This document shows positions 57,320 through 64,000 of a stretch of 64,000 nucleotides of DNA, piece by piece. Source of the DNA: Metallyticus violacea. Lineage: Eukaryota > Arthropoda > Insecta > Mantodea > Metallyticidae. Both the position numbers and the translations under genes were made by a program. The stretch's first letter is position 1. Every line of letters starts with the position of its first letter. The stretch lies in the NCBI GenBank assembly GCA_030762175.1, contig CM060833.1, forward strand, positions 170,142,501 to 170,206,500, written 5' to 3'. The notes under the pieces were generated by a model. The model did not search any database. It was given only the letters and a program-made list of their open reading frames with translations, and had not been told where the DNA came from.

Positions 57320-58387
57320 TCAACCATTTTTAACCACACAGTTCCAAGCTGATAAAATTAACCCAAATAATATACTGCTCTGATTTATATGTATAAAACA
57401 CATTTGGGTCAAAGTTAGTCCATGCCTAGTTAATGTCCCAAATTTACAAAAAATGTTCAAAGGCTTTATAAAGTGTGAAGAATTAAAATGACATCTAAAA
57501 TCTTTCATTATTTTTCTTTTCATAAAAGGAAGACGTGTATGTATATGAACTGCAATGCCTAATATTTTTGTATAATTTTGTTTCATGTGCATAAATGTGA
57601 AACTTTCGGAACAATGTTCACTCATCCAAGATATTCTTTGGACCCATATGGTAAAGAAAAGATGAGTTTTCGCAATCTCTCGTTTCTTTTGCAAAGAACA
57701 CGTTTTATAAAAATATATGTGCATTTGAAAACCCTTGATAAAACAGCTTTTCGTGTAAATTACAGTGTTCATCTGTGCCTGTAAAGCCAATTAGCATACA
57801 CTTCATCCTGATGTCAATCCGTTCCAAGTTGTAATTTGATTAATACTTTTGAGAACTGGTGAACTATGTCTAGAACGGCAACAGATGTTAGACACAAGCT
57901 TTACGTTTCAGCATCTGCCTGGGTTTCGTCCGGAAGCACCCCTAAGGGCTGGTATTACGCATAACATTGTACGCAGGTCGACAGCATTCCCCCATTACCT
58001 CACTTTCTCTTGTGTTACGCAGCCACTAAAAGCGTAAACAAAATTGCTGAGCGTCATCTGTTTCTTTGTATTTGGTATAAATAAGTTGTATGCAACGTTA
58101 TGCAAGCATTGCAAAATAATGTCAAGAGCCTTCGTTAAGTCGCGTTATATGGCTATTGGGTTTAGTGCAGTGTTACGAATCGCTCTTACGGTCTACCAAC
58201 AGGTGTCGAAACGTATAGCTAGTATTGTTTCTAATTCCGATTATTTGTAACCCTACAGTTCTCAGGCTGACCGTGTTATGACAATCACTTGCTGAAGGTT
58301 CACTGTAGAAACGATTGATGAAGTAAATGGAAGACATGGCACGTAAATTAGTTTGCACTTTCTGTAGCATTTGCCTTCATAAAGACT
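57320..58387. other. Unassigned region containing the window's longest open frame
   Basis: The minus frame 57320-57790 (156 codons) is the longest in the window. It is rich in H, F, I and K, has no domain, signal peptide or membrane pattern, and overlaps open frames on the other strand. Its length is within chance expectation, so I do not call it a gene. Confidence 0.4.
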
Positions 58388-58450
58388 AGAAAACCAGGAA
58401 TCGAACCCAGTTGAACTGCTTGAAGTGCTCGGGCAAAAGGTGTTCTACTG
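58388..58450 (-). pseudogene. Weak tRNA-like relic
   Basis: A B-box-like TGGGTTCGATTCCTGG on the minus strand is preceded by GTAGAACACCTTTTGCCCGA, a poor A-box candidate, at about tRNA spacing. No cloverleaf can be drawn. Confidence 0.28.
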
Positions 58451-59194
58451 AAAGAATTCAATTACCTTAACAATAAAGCAAACTACATGACGAATACCGT
58501 GAAGAGAGATGCAGCAATGAAACTAGAATATGTAAAAGTACAACTATAACATCCTTCAGCTAAAGAGATAAGGAACATGCACTTCCTGCCATCTCTTCTA
58601 TTCGGATTCAAAAATGGAGTGTAATCCCCCTCCCCCAATTAAAAAAAATAGAAGTATGCGAAAGAGAGAAAAAAAAATTATACCAAAGAATAACATGTCA
58701 AACAATAAAATAAGGAAGAAAACAGATGCAGCTGTTTAAAATGGAAATGCGCCAAAATTCTAATAGATGGAGTCACAGTCATAGCTTGGAATCCTAGAAT
58801 CTGCAAAAAGAATATCCACCAGAGTTGAGGGAGATATTCGGCAGACCGGATGCAATGGAACAGCTGGAACCATCATAACGAAGACCCGTGCTCAAAAGTG
58901 ACGTTTCAGGTTAATCGTAACGCGATCAGATTTGTAAGCATAATGCTGTCATTTAAAGTTCGTAAAATAATTATAAGTTTCTATTTAAATCGCTTTGTAA
59001 TTTGCTGTATCATTCTTTCATTTCTATATATTGATAAACTGCAGTTTTCAGAGCATCTTCTTTATTCTCATCCGTACACAACACACCAGAGTAAAACTTT
59101 TAGAAGTAGAGGCAGAACAGTTGGCAAATGCTGCGCTTTTTATGTAAATGCGATTGAACATACTGGAACGCAATTCTGTTATTAAACATTGTGA
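58451..59194. other. Unassigned stretch
   Basis: A 111-codon plus frame at 58850-59185 shows no known motif. Confidence 0.4.
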
Positions 59195-59384
59195 CCGTCA
59201 CGGTTGGTCCAGGTCGTTATGGCACGGGAGATCCCACCTAGACCGTCCTCTCTGACTGAGGTAAATGGCAAGTGCGGGGAGGTATCCTAAAATTTACTTC
59301 CTTCCTCTAAAAGAAATCCTTTCCCAGTATATTGTTTATCATTTCATCTCATGGTGCCTCAGTAGTTAACAGGCGTTAAACACC

Positions 59385-59385
<1 letters not shown>
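59195..59385 (+). mobile_element. SINE-A, heavily deleted copy
   Basis: Head GACCGTCACGGTTGGTCCAG and GTCGTTATGGCACG, then a jump past the B-box to ACCGTCCTCTCTGACTGAGG. A second gap follows, then GGCAAGTGCGGGGAGGTATC, the body end and CAGGCGTTAAACACCATA. Confidence 0.85.

Positions 59386-59426
<41 letters not shown>
59386..59426. repeat. (TA)n microsatellite at the SINE-A tail
   Basis: About 20 TA units directly follow the 3' end of the SINE-A copy, in the position of its poly(A) tail. Confidence 0.95.
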
Positions 59427-59429
<3 letters not shown>

Positions 59430-60156
59430 GTAAGAAAATAGGTTTGAGAGTTTAAAAATAAATTTCTGAAAGGCAACCAGTAAAAACTACTATTCCAGCA
59501 TGACAGGAGAGCATATTTGTTATTCTTCGACCTTGTAAGCAGTAATTAAATTTAATATTTAAATCTACGCAGATCCCTGAACGGGCTGGGCAATAGTAAA
59601 GATGGTTACATCCAACTCTTCACCCCCCCCCCTTCAGGTACTCATTTGAATACCAGGCAGAATGAACAGGTCCGTACACAACAGCCGGGGTAGAATCCCC
59701 GACTTTCTCCTCGTACTTGTTAGAGAATATTAATAAAGTGAAAAAGAACTCTTTTTAGCTGAAGAGTTGATGTTTTGAACGAGTTTTAAAATTGATACAT
59801 TGCGCCCATTTCGTGTTTTAAATAAGATGGGCATTGTGCGATTTTTGAGCTATTGAAATGTTTGTCATTGCGTTCTCTCTGAGATTCTCTACCAAAGTGG
59901 CGCTAACCTATAAATGAAATGCAACACATTGTCAAAAAACGATTTCCACCATATATGGTACATGTAAAACACATGGGCAAGCAGGGCAAGTGTTTGCGCC
60001 ATAGCGCAACGGGTTTTGCCAGTTTACATTCATAACGCAACTTGTATGCCGTTGTTTGAGATTATTGTGTATCGTAATACAGTGATGTATAATGTACATT
60101 TGTGACGGCAAGTGTAAAACAGAAATGCGTACTTTGCCTCAATATCAGTTAGTCAA
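59427..60156. other. Unassigned stretch
   Basis: Nothing recognised. A C-run of 10 lies near 59624. Confidence 0.45.
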
Positions 60157-60167
60157 ATGCGTTACAT

Positions 60168-60359
60168 ATATTTTTTTTTTTTTGAATAGTGTTTAACGCC
60201 CGTTTTTACTACTGAGGCATCACAGGCAATGGACACTGATGATACATGAGATGAAATTATATATTGGGAAAGAATTTTTGTAAGAAAGGAAACGTTCCAG
60301 GCCTAAGTTTAGGGTACCTTTCCGGCATTTGCCATTTATGAGGACTGAGGAAAACCTGG

Positions 60360-60390
<31 letters not shown>

Positions 60391-60469
60391 AGGCAGGGAG
60401 GACGATCCTGTTGGGATTCGAATCCAGACCTCTCGCTCATGAGTTCGCGACTCGGCCACCCGTGGCAGT
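60168..60469 (-). mobile_element. SINE-A, near-complete copy with 11-bp target duplication
   Basis: Minus orientation: CTGCCACGGGTGGCCGAGTC (A-box shortened by deletion), CGAACTCATGAGCGAGAGGT, B-box-like GGATTCGAATCCCAAC and body. The A-tail is seen as poly-T at about 60171-60183. ATGCGTTACAT is duplicated at 60157-60167 and 60470-60480. An internal A-run has expanded to 27 nt at 60360-60386. Confidence 0.95.
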
Positions 60470-60480
60470 ATGCGTTACAT

Positions 60481-60925
60481 TCATGAATGTTTGTGTCGTA
60501 ACAGAATTGCAAATATTGCAAGTGCGTGACAAACTTGATTCAGCTTTATAAGATGCTCACAAAATTAAAGGTTTGAATTTGAATGTGGGAAATTGGAAGT
60601 GAGCCAGGAATTTTCACAAAAATTTCCCGTTTTATTTCGTAGTTTTTGTGATGTATTTGATGAAAATTTTGTAAGGACAAAAGTAACCGTCCAATATTTG
60701 GTTGAGACCTGTGCACTCCCAGGTAGCTGTGCAACGTGTAGCGTATGTTAATAGTTTGCTGTGGCACATTTTGTGTTACACATGTAAACTTACATAGATT
60801 ATATAAATAGAATCCGTTGCGCTCTGCAGCTACCTTTGTCCCAAACGCCTATCCGGCTATGTGCTTTAAGTATATGTGGCACGTTTGGACGAATTCGGTT
60901 CCCGATACCCATTGCACTTTCCTTG
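60481..60925. other. Unassigned stretch
   Basis: Nothing recognised. Confidence 0.45.
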
Positions 60926-60927
60926 TA

Positions 60928-60962
<35 letters not shown>
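60926..60962. repeat. (ATG)n microsatellite
   Basis: About 12 ATG triplets. Confidence 0.95.
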
Positions 60963-60964
<2 letters not shown>

Positions 60965-62689
60965 GAAATGGATTGGGGAAAAATTCAAGGTTGCGGTCGG
61001 ACACAAACATCTGTGACCATTGAGCTATCGTGACCTCATCCCCACCTTAGTGTGCATATGTGGAGACTTCGAGAACTGTCTCACGCGCAGGACGCGTTTA
61101 CTCAATTGTTATACGGTAAATTAAAAATGTATGGTTGGAGTGACCTCGAATTTTCCCTATCAGGCAACTATTTCAAGATGCAAGACATTTTTTTTAAATC
61201 TCGGCGTTTTTTATTCCTGGTTTATTTGCAAGCACATTAGAGTTATTTCAGCTGCGGGCTGACAGAATGCGGTTGCGTAATGGAATTAGCCAGTCGTCAG
61301 ACTCGTATAATGCATGTGCAGGTTGCAGCTTATAGTTACTTTGTGGAAGGCTTAGTCATAGTGGTTATGCATTTGGGTGTAACTCGGTGCTTTCATTGTG
61401 TGTGTTGTTTGATTTTCGTTAGTCATGCCACTACATAAATATTCTTGAAGAACGGTTTTTATGTACAATACATATGTGAGAATGGATTCTTGCACAGAAG
61501 TGCTAAAACGTTCGCAAGAAAACATTCTGGCAATCCTGTGGAGAAATGTTCGCCATCTCGTCAAAAAGTTAAGAGAAACAGATTCTGTGAAATGACAAGA
61601 AACGTGTCCCGAATCGCCATATTGTCACGGAAGAAAAGTTAAAAGATCTCGTAATTTCCTACGCAGATGCCGGCAATATATTGTCGCTAAGGGACATAAT
61701 GTTCAACATTCTTACATCACAGGTTAGTGATGATGATTATTGTTATTTTTATAAACAGTATCATTTTATGATTTTAGTAAAAATATAAAACGAAAATATA
61801 AATAGTAATTTTATACGCCTGCAATGCTTATCTTCCTTTTTCCGGTTGTGGCGGCTGCACTTTTATCAGTAAGCAGCTGCGCTCACGGTATCGATTAACA
61901 AGCCAAGAGATGGATGCAAAAAGTATAAAGGAATAAAAATACTCGTATGTACTTAAGACTATCCTTTAAAGATGATACGTTTCTGTGCATTGCTTTTCTA
62001 AAGTAGGTTACCGAACATTCTTCCGTGGGAGTATTGTCCTTGGATATATTCGGGGCTGTGAAGCTTGAGGACAGCTGGTTTATAGGACCTGTAGGAGTGT
62101 AATGCGAATGTATGCTGCTCCTGAAATTGCGATTTAAATTAAAAGCCATCAGTGGCTGACGGTTATTCTGCAGTGTGCACAACATTTCATATCTTCCTCA
62201 CTCATGTCAAATTATTTTGAGGCAGCATAATTGGCAACGTTCAGCGTTCGAAATTATAGCGTGTCTGTCTCTGTTATTGAGTGTTGAGAACGCTGTCACC
62301 AAGGTAGTAAGTGTGGAAAATAAGTGTTCAGTTCTATTTGTCTCTAGAGGATTTAGCATTGCTAGGATGGCAGAGGTTTTCAGTTAAATGTGCCCATGTT
62401 TATCTTCTGGCACTCTTATTCTATATGCTGATCCCCTAATTGCGCTGCAACGGAAAGATTGTCAAGACTCTACTAATTTGTTAGGAAACTTGACTTCTAA
62501 ATATTACAGTAATGCACAACAAGCAATGCAGCATCTTTTATCTTGATCAATGTATATTGGAAAATTACAATGTATCACATGTTTTCGAACCTTCACACTC
62601 AATCTCATATATTTTCATCTTCTTCCCCTAGGCGGCGGGAAAGCAGGTTCAAAATGGAATCTCAAAGTTAGGTGTGAGAGCAGCAATTG
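60963..62689. other. Unassigned region
   Basis: A 96-codon minus frame at 61895-62185 has mixed composition but no recognisable domain. No SINE or transposase match until 62.69 kb. Confidence 0.4.
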
Positions 62690-63170
62690 AATTTCCTTTG
62701 GCGGAAGATGAAACCTCCATGAACATTCACAAGCCTTTAAGACATTTATATGGAGCAATGGCAGTGGGCGAAAAACTGTTCTCTCTGATCATCCATAGTA
62801 ATGGTGGTAGAGAGGATCGGCAAATAACAACCTAACTCTCCATCTTGAACAGATAAACGTCTGTGCAGAGTTGCTTGCGCATAACGTGGTATCACGAAAA
62901 TGCTCCTCAGGAACGAAAAAAGGAAACTAATGCTCTCAGCCGGTAAATTGAGACTTTAAAGGAATTATTTTTATGAAAATAACGGAACGTTTAACTCTCA
63001 ATTAATGTCAAAGTTCTTCTAAAGGTGTGAGGCGCACACGTCCTCACAAATATGTGACCCAAGTTCGTGATAACGAGAAACGAGTCTGGAGATCACTATA
63101 CTGCCTCATCCATCGTACAGCCCGGAACTAGCACTTTATAATTTCTACAATTTCGGTCCTAAAAGGTAAT
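62690..63170 (+). mobile_element. mariner transposase relic with most of the core deleted
   Basis: The left part reads RAAIEFPLAEDETSMNIHKP then LRHLYGAMAVGEKLFSL and GREDRQ, resembling the mariner N-terminal HTH segment (..RAAI.F....... .I...L...YG......). After about 200 bp of unreadable sequence, the C-terminal core appears near 63090: LEITILPHPSYSPELALYNF then YNFGP. This is the ....LPHPPYSPDLAPSDYHLF motif holding the third catalytic aspartate, changed here to E. The first and second catalytic motifs are missing. Confidence 0.68.
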
Positions 63171-63639
63171 AGTACATGCTTTAACTTAAAAATTCAGCTT
63201 GTTCCTAATGTAACATTCTTCTGTTTGAACTGTGACACCAGATATTACCTGGCTACTTAAGAAATAAGACACTCCATCCTCTCACCTTTATCACATTCTT
63301 CACATCTCTACCCCAAGCTACTGGACATTTCTTCAGGAACTATCTGCACATCGCGTCATCACATTGAGCAGTTTCATTTTCTTCCTCTTTCACAGTTTTT
63401 CTTGATCGTCTTTCGAATTTCTTACCTTGTACTAACAGGAACATTTCGCAATATAAGACAAAATTAAACCTGTTACCACCATTGAAGGTAATTAAATGGT
63501 AACTGTAGCTTATTTTTATTTAATATTTTCCAATCGTAATTAATTAATTGCAATATCTTAGATTTATGCATATAATTTTAGTGTTATGTATAAAGTAATT
63601 CTTGCAACTTTGTTTTATTCTTGTCCACCCAGTCATTTC
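63171..63639. other. Spacer between two convergent mariner relics
   Basis: AT-rich, nothing recognised. It could hold the decayed 3' ends of both elements. Confidence 0.4.
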
Positions 63640-64000
63640 TTCAGTTTTGGGAGCAAGAAGTAATCGCAAGCAGCCAAATTCGGCGTTTATCCTGATTAGA
63701 ATCCTTCACTTCGTCCGGTAGTGAAACGTAATACTCCCCAATGAGGTAGCCTACACGCCATTAGATTCCCAGAAAACCGTAGCCATCACTTTTCCTGCTG
63801 ATGGAATCGTTTTTGTTTTCTTTGGTGCACTTTCATCTTTTGACACCCACTGTTTGAACTGATCCTTCGTCTCTGGCGTGTAGTGATGAATCCGTGTTTC
63901 ATCTACTGCTGAGAAACTCACTGGAATTGGGATTACGTTTAAACAAATGTAAACACTCTTGCGAAATGTTCATTCGAATGCGTTTTTGGTCCATTGTTAA
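63640..64000 (-). mobile_element. mariner transposase relic (mauritiana/Mos1-like), cut by window edge
   Basis: Minus strand from the edge: LTMDQKRIRMNISQECLHLF then KRNPNS, followed after a shift by DETRIHHYTPETKDQFKQWV. DET is the first catalytic motif, with W changed to R. SKDESAPKKTKTIPSAGKVM then ATVFWESNGV carries the second-strand motif, with the catalytic D changed to E. The rest (the INAEF.. region) is degraded toward 63640. The N-terminal domain lies beyond the right edge. It closely resembles the relic at 11.3-12.0 kb. Confidence 0.87.

Noticed and set aside
57320..57790. 156-codon minus-strand open frame, the longest in the window
   Set aside because: No recognisable domain, composition typical of AT-rich non-coding DNA, and its length is within chance expectation for 64 kb.
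1..64000. CRISPR arrays, bacterial operons, rRNA, riboswitches, viral genes
   Set aside because: None seen. The direct repeats are dispersed SINEs, microsatellites or single duplications, not regularly spaced arrays, and no viral protein motif was recognised.

Overview
This is eukaryotic, AT-rich, intergenic or intronic DNA from an animal genome, most likely an insect or another arthropod. The basis is the repeat content: many decayed mariner and Tc1/IS630-type transposases, one PIF/Harbinger relic, two abundant tRNA-derived SINE families, and di-, tri- and homopolymer microsatellites. I see no bacterial operon structure, no CRISPR array, no rRNA gene and no intact tRNA gene. I cannot name the species. 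The longest open frame is 156 codons, which is no more than chance allows in 64 kb, and no intact host gene is visible.

Layout. Positions 1-9.8 kb hold a possible coding exon (about 283-471, minus), Tc1/IS630-like relics (2.9-3.4, 5.9 and 9.1 kb), four SINE-B copies, one SINE-A copy and a tRNA-like relic. Positions 9.9-12 kb hold two mariner relics placed head to head. 12-14.5 kb is T-rich and featureless. 14.6-29 kb is a transposon graveyard: five or six mariner relics, one carrying a perfect 107-bp internal duplication, and four Tc1/IS630-like relics, with one complete SINE-A at 25.8 kb. 29.4-29.6 kb is a short GC-rich, palindrome-rich block that could be regulatory. 32-39 kb holds two further mariner relics and three SINEs. 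40-47 kb is SINE-rich and has a primer-binding-site-like motif at 41.8 kb. 47.55-47.71 kb holds the best host-gene candidate, an exon-like segment resembling the start of a fibronectin type III domain, with a good splice acceptor. 49-53 kb holds a SINE-B, a PIF/Harbinger relic and a probable pogo/Tigger-like relic. 53-60.5 kb is SINE-A-rich. 62.7-64 kb ends with two convergent mariner relics, the last cut by the window edge.

How the parts relate. The DNA transposons are all dead (stops, frameshifts, deletions), so none can move itself. SINE-A has a tRNA-like head, a conserved body and a poly(A) tail; SINE-B has a different tRNA-like head and a (TAAA)n tail. The two families therefore probably used different LINE partners for mobility. 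Six SINE copies still have matching 8-12 bp target-site duplications, so SINE activity is more recent than the DNA-transposon activity. I found no convincing new multi-gene system. The items most worth checking are the FN3-like exon, the 283-471 open frame, the Harbinger relic, the duplicated mariner and the inverted SINE-B pair with a hairpin at its junction.
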